A stretch of 64,000 bases of DNA from W0P28-013 sp051878315 (GTDB taxonomy: Bacteria; Bacteroidota; Bacteroidia; Bacteroidales; Paludibacteraceae), in the NCBI GenBank assembly GCA_051878315.1, contig JBJEJW010000063.1, forward strand, positions 32,698 to 96,697. The letters run 5' to 3'. A program made the translations under genes and the position numbers. Every line of letters begins with the position of its first letter. The first letter of the stretch is position 1. Below are positions 18,527 to 26,703 of the stretch, piece by piece. The notes under the pieces are model-generated. The model was given only the letters and a program-made list of their open reading frames with translations. It was not told the DNA's origin and searched no databases.

Positions 18527-18762
18527 TTATAGGTATTGTTGCATGTAAGTTTGTATCCTCTCGTCGATATGTTTCACATCGTTGAGATTGAGGCGTTGTT
18601 TGATGATGTTTCGTCGTTGATGCAGCGTATTTGGTGCCATCCATAATAAGTGCGTAATGTCTAACGTGCTAAAATGTGCCCCGATAAGAAAAATAATGAT
18701 GCAATCCAATGTCGTTAACAGTGGATATTGCTGACGTATAGTTTGTAAAAAATCTTTGTGAA
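18527..18762 (-). pseudogene. Truncated helix-turn-helix (LuxR-like) regulator remnant
   Basis: A minus-strand reading frame with no start codon of its own is open from about 18844 to the stop at 18527. From about position 18760 onward its translation looks like the C-terminal DNA-binding domain of Bacteroidota TPR-HTH regulators: KDFLQTIRQQYPLLTTLD, then a helix, then DITHLLWMAPNTLHQRR and a final Leu-rich tail with DERIQTYMQQYL. The order LT-helix-(eIa)-L-(sp)NTl-R-i-k-rL matches the LuxR-type HTH. Upstream residues are AT-rich and unlike protein, and the region is overlain by the promoter of the plus-strand gene at 18838. I infer that the N-terminal part was lost when the neighbouring segment changed. 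A short functional protein starting at TTG 18709 cannot be excluded. Confidence 0.5.
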
Positions 18763-18777
18763 TTATTTTATTTGTAT

Positions 18778-18808
18778 TTTGTTTGTATAAAATAATTTTA
18801 TACTTTTG
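18778..18808 (+). promoter_or_regulatory. Promoter of the Cys-rich T9SS cargo gene
   Basis: TTTG (18778-18781) and TACTTTTG (18801-18808) are spaced by 19 bp. Transcription would begin near 18815, leaving about 23 nt before the ATA codon proposed as start at 18838. Confidence 0.65.
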
Positions 18809-18837
18809 CAGTAAAAATAATTTTATTTTTAATAACC

Positions 18838-21129
18838 ATAAAAATTACAAAAACGAAAAAACAATTATTGCTTGTGGCAGCTCTTGCAAGTGCAATGTGG
18901 CTGTATGGTACTACCGACAACGAATATATTTGTGAAGGTGGTTCTGTTATCGATTCGGATTTGTGTTTACCGATCAATGGCTCGGTAACTGTATCTTTTG
19001 CTCATATTGACAACTTGAGCTATTTTCGTTGGATACCATTAGGCGATTTGGATTTTGAAACTGGCTCATCAGATACAGATTCAACAGTAATCATCAAATC
19101 TACCGGATATGGAAAAGGAACTATTCGGTTGCAATATCGTACGGGTGGGTGTACGTCAGCTTCTACTGTTGATGTCTTTAAGAGTTTTGAATTGCCTAAT
19201 ACGTTTTCTATTGCAGGACCTACATGTGTGGCTACCGGAGATGTTGTTGTCTATTCGGTTGATCCAATTTTAACGGTTAATCTTGCTCAAAACATTGGTA
19301 TAGATAACTATTACTGGAATATTAACGACTCTAAACCGGATTTTGTCGATAGTATTTATTATACGGCCGGCGATGGTAGTTCTATTACATTCAAAGTGGG
19401 GACGTTGGGGGACAATGATGTATTGTCTGTCAATCTCGGTCAATGTAATAAGGATGATGTTTTGAAACGAGTGTCGTTAGTACTCGGGAAACGCGCGCCT
19501 ACACCAATAGTGCCTATTGATACTTGTGTGGAGTATGGTACGGCTCCTTTTTCGTTGGCTGTTCAGAATGCTGTTGAGGGGGTAACATACACTTGGGAAG
19601 CCCCTTCCAATTTTAATTTGTCGGCAATATCAGGCAATAGTGTAGTGGTAACACCGGATAATGCTTCGTCGGGAGAAATAAAAGTAACAGCCTCCTATAC
19701 GGACGAGCCTGCTTGCAGCGAAAGTTCTTCCACAATCAAAATCAACCGCAAATGGGGTACAAGTACGTCTATATCGAGTAATACTTCGTGTGTGGAAGTT
19801 GAAGCTGATAAATATTATAAATTTCAGTTGGAGGGTCAAATCCCCACCAATACAAAGATTCAGTGGGAATTGCCTGTGGGTTGGACATTCAAACCCAATA
19901 CGGCACAAAATGGACAAACTATAGAAGCACGTCCGTTATCTGATGCGGCTCTGACCGGCGTGTTGAAAGCGTGGTCGTCTGCTTGCCCTTCCGAAACAGT
20001 TCAGAATGATACTGTTAGTTATACGGTTCATGTAATTCCGGCCTCTATCAATTCTATTTATGGCGACGACTGTCTTCGTGTAGGGCAAACTTATAAATTT
20101 TGGATAGATACTATGGGTGTTCGTCCTGCTGCGCGGAGTTACACTTGGACAGCTCCCGGTTGTGATCTTACAACTTATACGGGTGATACGGTGTATATTA
20201 CACCTACAATAGCTACAACCTATTTACGGATTACTCCAAATGGCGATGGATGTAATGCCGCTTATGCACAACGTACTCTTGCTTTTTTGCCAACAGCACC
20301 GGAATCCATTGTCATGCAGGACGCTTGCATTGCTTCGAATATGCCGGATACAATAACGTTGTCGTTGTCAGGCATCCTCTCAAATCAGACGTATGATTGG
20401 GTATTGCCTACCGGATGGAGTATGCTTGCGTCAAATGAGGCTAAAACCCAAATCAGTGTGCGTACAACGGGTGTTGTCGGAACGCATACTATATCGGCAT
20501 TTGCTGTAGGAACGAGTGCTTGTGGTAATTCGGATACAATCAGCAGTAATGTTGCCATAGCAGCAGTAAGTGGTGTTGTGTCATATAGTGCGGCTCTTGA
20601 AGCGTACAGCGTACAGCGGAATATAGCCGGCCATTTTTATTGGTATTTGTTGCATAATGGTGTACTTGTTGATGATGATGTTTTTGAGAATAATACAACG
20701 CGTGTAGCTTCTTATACGGATAGTTATTATCAACTTGGCGATTTGGCAAATAGTACAGAATATACAATCGTAGTAGAGCTTGAACTCGTCAATGGTTGTA
20801 GAGAACGTTGTACTTATGGTGCACCTATAAATTCTAATATAGAGTATCGTAGTGTACAACGTAGTTTAGTGGGGGCAAGACAATCTAAAACGAGTAATAT
20901 GCTTGTGTCTCCTAATCCCACAAAAGACAATATTACAATATCTTTGGTGAATACGGATGTAAACCAACCATTTCAGATCAAGATTGTCAATATGAATGGT
21001 AGTGTGGTTTATGAAGCGAAAAATCTGGTTTCGTATAATGTGAATGTATCTACATGGCCGACTGGTCAATATGTTGTATTTGCATACCTTAATGATCGTC
21101 GCTTATCCGCTAAATTTATCAAGCAATAG
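18838..21129 (+). CDS. T9SS-sorted surface protein with PKD/Ig-like repeats
   Basis: Secreted or surface protein of unknown specific function. From ATA at 18838 the frame reads IKITKTKKQLLLVAALASAM, an ordinary signal peptide if the first codon were a start. The first codon normally accepted is TTG at 18868, which would leave no positively charged N-region. The body has about six Ig/PKD-like units with the pattern Cys ... tY.W..P.gW ... Cys (for example YTWEAPSNF, IQWELPVGW, YDWVLPTGW). The end is a type A sorting domain: LVSPNPTKDNI, KIVNMNGSVVYE, FIKQ. Codon use is AT-richer than in neighbours. The next gene follows after 19 nt. Confidence 0.8.
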   Translation: MKITKTKKQLLLVAALASAMWLYGTTDNEYICEGGSVIDSDLCLPINGSVTVSFAHIDNLSYFRWIPLGDLDFETGSSDTDSTVIIKSTGYGKGTIRLQYRTGGCTSASTVDVFKSFELPNTFSIAGPTCVATGDVVVYSVDPILTVNLAQNIGIDNYYWNINDSKPDFVDSIYYTAGDGSSITFKVGTLGDNDVLSVNLGQCNKDDVLKRVSLVLGKRAPTPIVPIDTCVEYGTAPFSLAVQNAVEGVTYTWEAPSNFNLSAISGNSVVVTPDNASSGEIKVTASYTDEPACSESSSTIKINRKWGTSTSISSNTSCVEVEADKYYKFQLEGQIPTNTKIQWELPVGWTFKPNTAQNGQTIEARPLSDAALTGVLKAWSSACPSETVQNDTVSYTVHVIPASINSIYGDDCLRVGQTYKFWIDTMGVRPAARSYTWTAPGCDLTTYTGDTVYITPTIATTYLRITPNGDGCNAAYAQRTLAFLPTAPESIVMQDACIASNMPDTITLSLSGILSNQTYDWVLPTGWSMLASNEAKTQISVRTTGVVGTHTISAFAVGTSACGNSDTISSNVAIAAVSGVVSYSAALEAYSVQRNIAGHFYWYLLHNGVLVDDDVFENNTTRVASYTDSYYQLGDLANSTEYTIVVELELVNGCRERCTYGAPINSNIEYRSVQRSLVGARQSKTSNMLVSPNPTKDNITISLVNTDVNQPFQIKIVNMNGSVVYEAKNLVSYNVNVSTWPTGQYVVFAYLNDRRLSAKFIKQ

Positions 21130-21148
21130 TTTTAATGTTTAATTTTAT

Positions 21149-22147
21149 ATGAGTATGAAAAAATTATTTTTTGTAATTGCATGTTTGTACTGTGCTGTTG
21201 CTGTGGGCATAGCGCAGCCTGTAGGTGCCGTATCTGGCGAATTTTCGGTTTCGGCTACTACGAAAGTCTATTTTGCAAATGGTAATTTGCAATACCATTG
21301 TGCAAATAAACAATGGCGTTTTGCATCGCACCAATATGATACTATTGGCGGTGCAAATATCAACTTGTCTGAAACGTATGATGGTTGGATCGATCTGTAT
21401 GGTTGGAGTACGGAGAGTACCTATTTTGGTGTAAGTACTGCGACGGAAGAGTCGGATTACAGTGGCGATTTCGTCGATTGGGGTACTGCTGTTGGCGCCG
21501 GCTGGCGTACACTTACTATAGATGAGATTAAGTATTTGATAGGTTATAGGGGCACGGGACGCACCGATGCAGCAGCAAAATACGGCGTGGCATGTGTAGC
21601 CGGAATAGATGGTGTGATATTACTTCCCGATGAATGGGAACTTCCCGACGATGTCGCATTGTTTTTTACGTTCAACAGCGGTGTTTCTACAACAAGTAGT
21701 TGTGCCGATCATAATAATTATTCGGCGGAACAGTGGCAGAAATTGGAAGAAGCCGGTGCCGTTTTTTTGCCGGTTACGGGTATGAGGCATGGTTCCGAGA
21801 TGCAGAACGAAAGCAATGAACCGAATACAGGTTTTTATTGGACAGGAAGTGTTAGCGGCGATGACGTTGCGAATTTGACTATTAGTGCACAATCTGTTCG
21901 CCCCAATCCAGACTATAGAGCGTATGCCGAGGCTGTGCGCCTTGTGTACAATGTGCCGAGCACGCCTACTGCCGTTGAGCAGGTGCCGATGCCGCTTGTT
22001 TACATTGAGTCGGGCCGTGTAGTGTGTGCCGAACCGATACGCATTTTCGACCTGCTTGGTCGCGATGTTACCGGTTCGAACGGCTCGCTCAAGGGCATTT
22101 ATGTGGTGAAAACATCAAGTGCCATGCAAAAGGTGTTTGTTAATTAA
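21149..22147 (+). CDS. Exported protein with Bacteroidales surface domain, sorting-like C-terminus
   Basis: Hypothetical exported protein. A signal peptide (MKKLFFVIACLYCAVAVGIAQ) precedes a domain often seen in Bacteroidales surface and lipoproteins, recognised by VYFANGNLQYH, SGWRTLTIDEIKYLI-like text (AGWRTLTIDEIKYLIGYR), GVILLPDEWELP and AVFLPVTGMRH. The last 60 residues (IRIFDLLGRDV, GIYVVKTSSAMQKVFVN) look like a shortened T9SS sorting domain without the usual PNP segment. An ATG at 21155 (MKKLFF) is an alternative start. A stable hairpin follows the gene. Likely co-transcribed with the preceding cargo gene. Confidence 0.75.
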   Translation: MSMKKLFFVIACLYCAVAVGIAQPVGAVSGEFSVSATTKVYFANGNLQYHCANKQWRFASHQYDTIGGANINLSETYDGWIDLYGWSTESTYFGVSTATEESDYSGDFVDWGTAVGAGWRTLTIDEIKYLIGYRGTGRTDAAAKYGVACVAGIDGVILLPDEWELPDDVALFFTFNSGVSTTSSCADHNNYSAEQWQKLEEAGAVFLPVTGMRHGSEMQNESNEPNTGFYWTGSVSGDDVANLTISAQSVRPNPDYRAYAEAVRLVYNVPSTPTAVEQVPMPLVYIESGRVVCAEPIRIFDLLGRDVTGSNGSLKGIYVVKTSSAMQKVFVN

Positions 22148-22193
22148 GGGTGAGATCAACAATTTTGCCAAAAAAAATTGCATGGTCCAATGG

Positions 22194-22219
22194 GTGTCGG
22201 CAGCAGACGTTGCCGACAC
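22194..22219 (+). terminator. Hairpin terminator after the exported-protein gene
   Basis: GTGTCGGCA and TGCCGACAC form a perfect 9-bp stem around an 8-base loop, followed by a T-rich TTGTTGTTTC. It separates the accessory patch from the acyl-CoA ligase genes. Confidence 0.65.
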
Positions 22220-22299
22220 TTGTTGTTTCGTGGCACTCCTTGCCGATAAAAAATAGATGCCTGTCGGTGGAAGTTGGGTCGTTTTCGAAAAAAAAGTTG

Positions 22300-22307
22300 T
22301 ATCTTTG
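22300..22307 (+). promoter_or_regulatory. -7 element of the first acyl-CoA ligase gene
   Basis: TATCTTTG fits TAnnTTTG and ends 32 nt before the ATG at 22340. No good -33 box is seen. Confidence 0.6.
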
Positions 22308-22339
22308 TGGCGTGTTTTTTAACAAATCAATTCTACATT

Positions 22340-23989
22340 ATGCAACACGAAAGATTTCTACAAGCAATCGAAGACAGTATCAAAAACAATTGGGATTTTG
22401 ATGCGCTGACCGACTACAATGGCGCCACATTGCAATATAAAGACTTGGCGCGCAAAATTGAGAAAATGCACATCATCTTTGCCGAGAGCGGTGTGCAAAA
22501 AGGCGACAAAATCGCGCTGTGCGGACGCAACAGTTCGCATTGGGGCGTGGCTTTCATTGCCACTGTAACCTACGGCGCTGTAGCAGTACCCATTCTTCAC
22601 GAATTCAAAGCCGACAATGTACACAGCATCGTGAACCACTCCGAGGCTAAATTGCTCTTCGTGGGCGACATCGTGTGGGAAAACTTGAACATCGATGTGA
22701 TGCCCAATCTTGAAGGTGTGGTGCTGCTGAACGATTTCTCGTTGTTGGTGTCGCGCAACGACAAACTGACCTATGCACGCGAGCATCTGAACGAATTGTT
22801 TGGTCGCAAATATCCGAAAAATTTCCGTAAGGAGCATGTGTCGTATCACCGCGAGGAGGCCGACGAATTGGCTATCATCAACTACACATCTGGCACCACG
22901 AGCGACTCGAAAGGCGTGATGTTGCCGTATCGCTGCCTGTTGTCGAACCTGAATTTTGCCTACACGGCCGTGCCGCTCAAACAAGGCGATGCCGTCATCT
23001 CGATGTTGCCCATGGCGCACATGTATGGTTTGGCGTTCGAGTTCATCTACGAAATTACGGTGGGCTGTCATCTCTACTTCCTGACACGCACGCCCAGCCC
23101 GAGTCTGATATTCAAGGCGTTTGCCGACATCAAACCGCGTCTGATTGTGTCGGTACCGCTGATTATCGAAAAGATTATCAAGAAAAATGTGTTGCCTAAA
23201 CTCGAAACACCGACTATGAAATTCTTGCTCAAGATGCCATACATCAACAGCCAAATCAGAGCGCAAGTGCGCAACGAGATGGTCAAAGCCTTTGGCGGCA
23301 ATTTCTTCGAGGTTATCATTGGCGGCGCTGCGTTCAATCAGGACATCGACAAACTGATGAAGTCTATCGAATTCCCATACACGGTGGGTTACGGTATGAC
23401 GGAGTGCGGTCCTATCATCTGTTACGAGGATTGGCACAACTTTGCGGTGGCATCGTGCGGCAAGGCAGCGCTGAATATGGAGGTGAAAGTGCTGTCGCCC
23501 GACCCGCAAAACATCGTTGGCGAAATTGTTTGCAAAGGCCCGAACGTGATGCTTGGCTACTACAAAAACGAAAAAGCCACGGCGCAGGTAATCGATGCCG
23601 ACGGCTGGCTGCACACAGGCGACCTCGGTATTATCGATGCCGAAGGTAACGTCTTTATCAAAGGTCGCAGCAAAAATATGTTGCTTGGTCCGTCGGGGCA
23701 GAATATTTATCCCGAAGAGATCGAAGACAAACTGAACAATATGCCGTTTGTGGCAGAGAGCATCGTAGTGCAACGCGAAGATAAATTGGTTGGTTTGGTT
23801 TATCCCGATTTCGACGAGGCGTTCAAAAACGGTTTGGGTGACGACGATTTGGCACGCATTATGGAGCAAAACCGTGTCGAAGTGAATCACATGTTGCCTG
23901 CCTACGAGCAAATTACGGCTATCGAAATCTATCACGAAGAGTTCGAAAAGACGCCGAAAAAGAGCATCAAACGTTTCATGTATCGTTAA
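22340..23989 (+). CDS. AMP-binding acyl-CoA ligase (long-chain-fatty-acid type), copy 1
   Basis: ANL-superfamily enzyme expected to activate a carboxylic acid, probably a fatty acid, through an acyl-adenylate to a CoA thioester. The ATP-binding loop is INYTSGTTSDSKGVMLP, the adenine motif VGYGMTECGP, and the hinge and C-terminal motifs GWLHTGDLG, KGRSKNMLL and the terminal TPKKSIKRFMYR with the catalytic Lys. The ATG at 22340 gives 549 residues, shorter than the E. coli FadD at about 561; the in-frame extension to 22274 overlaps the promoter. A paralogue follows in tandem. Residues matching 23477-23827 are identical in both copies. Confidence 0.9.
   Translation: MQHERFLQAIEDSIKNNWDFDALTDYNGATLQYKDLARKIEKMHIIFAESGVQKGDKIALCGRNSSHWGVAFIATVTYGAVAVPILHEFKADNVHSIVNHSEAKLLFVGDIVWENLNIDVMPNLEGVVLLNDFSLLVSRNDKLTYAREHLNELFGRKYPKNFRKEHVSYHREEADELAIINYTSGTTSDSKGVMLPYRCLLSNLNFAYTAVPLKQGDAVISMLPMAHMYGLAFEFIYEITVGCHLYFLTRTPSPSLIFKAFADIKPRLIVSVPLIIEKIIKKNVLPKLETPTMKFLLKMPYINSQIRAQVRNEMVKAFGGNFFEVIIGGAAFNQDIDKLMKSIEFPYTVGYGMTECGPIICYEDWHNFAVASCGKAALNMEVKVLSPDPQNIVGEIVCKGPNVMLGYYKNEKATAQVIDADGWLHTGDLGIIDAEGNVFIKGRSKNMLLGPSGQNIYPEEIEDKLNNMPFVAESIVVQREDKLVGLVYPDFDEAFKNGLGDDDLARIMEQNRVEVNHMLPAYEQITAIEIYHEEFEKTPKKSIKRFMYR
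23477..23827 (+). repeat. Near-identical block shared by the two acyl-CoA ligase genes (copy A)
   Basis: 351 bp that match 25215-25565 except at 23530, 23539 and 23590. Sequence outside the block is much more divergent. Partner of the next entry. Confidence 0.9.
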
Positions 23990-24000
23990 ACATAAAAAAT

Positions 24001-24047
24001 AAACCGACAACTGCGGCCTATTGCGGCGAACAGCAGATTGTCGGTTT
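24001..24047 (+). terminator. Hairpin terminator between the two acyl-CoA ligase genes
   Basis: AAACCGACAA (24001-24010) pairs perfectly with TTGTCGGTTT (24038-24047), and CTGC/GCAG extends the stem inward past a bulged A. It lies 12 nt after the stop of copy 1 and within the non-ATG extension of copy 2, which supports the ATG at 24075 as start of copy 2. Confidence 0.65.
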
Positions 24048-24074
24048 GTTGGTTTCACCAAAATAGTTTGTAAA

Positions 24075-25727
24075 ATGATGGAATTGGAAAGATTGAATAT
24101 CCTCATCGAACGCTCGATTAAGGAGAATTGGGAACTCGACGCTTTGACCGATTACAAAGGTATTGCGTTGCAGTACAAAGAGGTGGCTCGCAAGATAGCA
24201 AAAATACATCTGATGTACGAACAGTGCGGTCTGAAACGTGGCGACAAAGTGGCCTTGTGCGGGCGTAATAGTTCGCATTGGGGTGTTGCCTTTTTGGCGA
24301 CACTGACTTATGGCGCAGTAGCAGTTCCTATTTTGCACGAGTTCAAAGCCGACAATGTACACCGCATTGTGAATCACTCCGAAGCGCGTGTATTGTTTGT
24401 GGGGGACGTGGTCTGGGAAAATCTTGATATACAAGAGATGCCCAACCTCGACTGTGTGGTGTTGTTGACTGATTTTTCGTTGCCGGTAGCACGTTTGGCG
24501 CATTTGCTCGATCGCCGCGACCACTTGAACGAGATGTTCGGCCAACGTTATCCGAAAGATTTTTCGCCTGCCGATGTAACCTACTATCACAATACGGCCG
24601 ACGAATTGGCCATCATCAATTACACATCGGGCACAACGAGCGACTCGAAAGGTGTGATGTTGCCGTATCGCAGTTTGGAATCGAATGTAAAATTTGGCGA
24701 TGAGGTGGTAAATCTGTCCAAAGGTGCGCCCGTTATCTCAATGTTGCCCATGGCGCACATGTATGGCATGGCGTTCGAATTTTTGTACGAATTTATCAAA
24801 GGTTGCCATGTCTATTTCCTGACACGCGTACCGAGTCCGCAAATCATTTTCAATGCGTTAGCCGAAGTAAAACCGCGCATCATTGTGGCTGTGCCGCTGA
24901 TTATCGAAAAAATTATTCGCAAAAAAGTGATGCCGAAACTTGAAACGCCCAGCATGAAATTGCTGCTTAAATTGCCGTATGTCAACAATGTTATCAAAAA
25001 TAAGGTGCGTCAAACCATGATTGATGCTTTTGGTGGTAATTTTATGGAGGTGATTGTTGGCGGTGCCGCATTCAATCAAGAGGTCGAAAAATTGCTAAAA
25101 GATATTCAGTTCCCTTATACCGTGGGTTATGGCATGACGGAGTGCGGCCCTATCATCTGTTACGAGGATTGGCGCCAATTCGCTATGGCCTCGTGTGGCA
25201 AGGCTGCGCCACGCATGGAGGTGAAAGTGCTGTCGCCCGACCCGCAAAACATCGTTGGCGAAATTGTCTGCAAAGGTCCGAACGTGATGCTTGGCTACTA
25301 CAAAAACGAAAAAGCCACGGCGCAGGTGATCGATGCCGACGGCTGGCTGCACACAGGCGACCTCGGTATTATCGATGCCGAAGGTAACGTCTTTATCAAA
25401 GGTCGCAGCAAAAATATGTTGCTTGGTCCGTCGGGGCAGAATATTTATCCCGAAGAGATCGAAGACAAACTGAACAATATGCCGTTTGTGGCAGAGAGCA
25501 TCGTAGTGCAACGCGAAGATAAATTGGTTGGTTTGGTTTATCCCGATTTCGACGAGGCGTTCAAACAAGGCGTCAAAGATGAGGCACTGACACAGTTGAT
25601 GGAACAAAATCGTTTGGAAGTCAATAAATTACTCCCTGCCTACGAACAAATTACGGCTATCGAAATTTATCAGGAAGAGTTTGAAAAGACACCGAAAAAG
25701 AGTATCAAACGTTTCATGTATAAATAA
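24075..25727 (+). CDS. AMP-binding acyl-CoA ligase, copy 2
   Basis: Paralogue of the preceding gene with the same motifs: INYTSGTTSDSKGVMLP, VGYGMTECGPIICYEDW, GWLHTGDLG, KGRSKNMLL and TPKKSIKRFMYK at the end. ATG 24075 (or 24078) gives 550 residues. Divergence from copy 1 is clear in most of the protein (for example residues around 160-330) but disappears in the block at 25215-25565, which differs from 23477-23827 by only three bases. The two enzymes probably differ in acyl specificity, set by the divergent N-terminal domain. No promoter was recognised in the 85-nt gap, which holds a terminator-like hairpin. Confidence 0.9.
   Translation: MMELERLNILIERSIKENWELDALTDYKGIALQYKEVARKIAKIHLMYEQCGLKRGDKVALCGRNSSHWGVAFLATLTYGAVAVPILHEFKADNVHRIVNHSEARVLFVGDVVWENLDIQEMPNLDCVVLLTDFSLPVARLAHLLDRRDHLNEMFGQRYPKDFSPADVTYYHNTADELAIINYTSGTTSDSKGVMLPYRSLESNVKFGDEVVNLSKGAPVISMLPMAHMYGMAFEFLYEFIKGCHVYFLTRVPSPQIIFNALAEVKPRIIVAVPLIIEKIIRKKVMPKLETPSMKLLLKLPYVNNVIKNKVRQTMIDAFGGNFMEVIVGGAAFNQEVEKLLKDIQFPYTVGYGMTECGPIICYEDWRQFAMASCGKAAPRMEVKVLSPDPQNIVGEIVCKGPNVMLGYYKNEKATAQVIDADGWLHTGDLGIIDAEGNVFIKGRSKNMLLGPSGQNIYPEEIEDKLNNMPFVAESIVVQREDKLVGLVYPDFDEAFKQGVKDEALTQLMEQNRLEVNKLLPAYEQITAIEIYQEEFEKTPKKSIKRFMYK
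25215..25565 (+). repeat. Near-identical block shared by the two acyl-CoA ligase genes (copy B)
   Basis: Direct repeat of 23477-23827 at an offset of 1738 bp, three mismatches, same reading frame. It codes for the hinge and C-terminal lid region, from the segment EVKVLSPDPQ to DEAFK. Confidence 0.9.
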
Positions 25728-25748
25728 TTCGGCGTGCTGTATGTCGTT

Positions 25749-26702
25749 TTAGCGGCCGAATATCACGTTTAATGTTTCTTCGATGGTGTGTGTGTGATGC
25801 CCGGCTACTACAAAGTGGTTGTCGTGTGCCTCAATGCAGAGTGTGGCATCGGGTGTTACGCGTATGCCACAGCGTAAGAGTGCCCGTTCGAGCCATAGTG
25901 CAGCCGTGCAGTTGCCACGAATCGTTACGGTCAGGTTACCCAACAGCGGTGCTATTTTGCAGTGGCCGTCGGTTTCGTCGAAATGATAGGCAGTGCTGCC
26001 AAAGGCTTCCTGAAATTTGCCTGTGAGCATCAAGTCTTCGGGAAGGCCCGTTTCTATGCCATGTTCGCCCATCAGCCAAATGCGGTCTGCCATTTGTAGC
26101 GCGAGGTCGAGTTCGTGGGTCGATAAGATAAATGTTTTGCGTGTATTCACCGATAGCCGCCGTAGTAGCAACATTATTTCGACTCTGTTTGGCAGGTCGA
26201 GGTGTGCGGTGGGCTCGTCAAGTAAGATGAGTGGCGTGTCCTGTGCCAAGGCTTTGGCTATGATGCCGCGTTGTTTCTCACCGTCGCTTACTTCGTTGAT
26301 AAAATAATGTGCTTTGTGCCACAGATTGACTTGTTCTAAAGCGGTTTTGACAATGTCGCGGTCATGTTGTCCGAGATAACCGTTCCATCCTGTGTATGGG
26401 AATCGTCCCATCGCCACCAAATCGTATAGTGTCAGATTTTCGACGATGATATTGTCCGTCAGTACCAGTGATAATAGAGTGGCGCGTTTAGCATTCGATA
26501 GTTGTGTGATGTGTTGTCCTTGAATTAATACTTCGCCACCGAGCGGTTTTTGCAGTCCGGCCAAAGTGCGCAGCAGGGTGCTTTTGCCGGTGCCGTTAGT
26601 GCCTGTCAGGCAGATGAGGTCGCCGCTGTTGGCTGTCAGATTCAGGTCGTGCTGAATGATGTTTTTGCCGTAACCGATGTCCAAATGTTGCGTTGCTAAC
26701 AC
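25749..26702 (-). CDS. ABC transporter ATP-binding protein (FecE/BtuD type)
   Basis: Cytoplasmic ATPase of a heme, cobalamin or iron-siderophore importer. Walker A is GTNGTGKST, the signature is VSDGEKQRG (a D in place of the more common G of LSGG), Walker B ILLDEPTAHLD, and the switch His is in STHELDLAL. The GTG at 26702 is preferred: it sits one base after the permease stop and opens VLATQHLDIGYG; a GTG further upstream at 26756 lies inside the permease gene. After the normal ABC core (about residue 215) comes an extra domain of about 90 residues ending ETLNVIFGR. Third gene of the operon. Confidence 0.9.
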   Translation of the reverse strand: MLATQHLDIGYGKNIIQHDLNLTANSGDLICLTGTNGTGKSTLLRTLAGLQKPLGGEVLIQGQHITQLSNAKRATLLSLVLTDNIIVENLTLYDLVAMGRFPYTGWNGYLGQHDRDIVKTALEQVNLWHKAHYFINEVSDGEKQRGIIAKALAQDTPLILLDEPTAHLDLPNRVEIMLLLRRLSVNTRKTFILSTHELDLALQMADRIWLMGEHGIETGLPEDLMLTGKFQEAFGSTAYHFDETDGHCKIAPLLGNLTVTIRGNCTAALWLERALLRCGIRVTPDATLCIEAHDNHFVVAGHHTHTIEETLNVIFGR

Positions 26703-26703
26703 G

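Noticed and set aside
22358..24106. Open frame of 582 codons on the minus strand across acyl-CoA ligase copy 1
   Set aside because: It is the complement of a well-supported gene, and its protein sequence is rich in His, Arg and Gln without family motifs.
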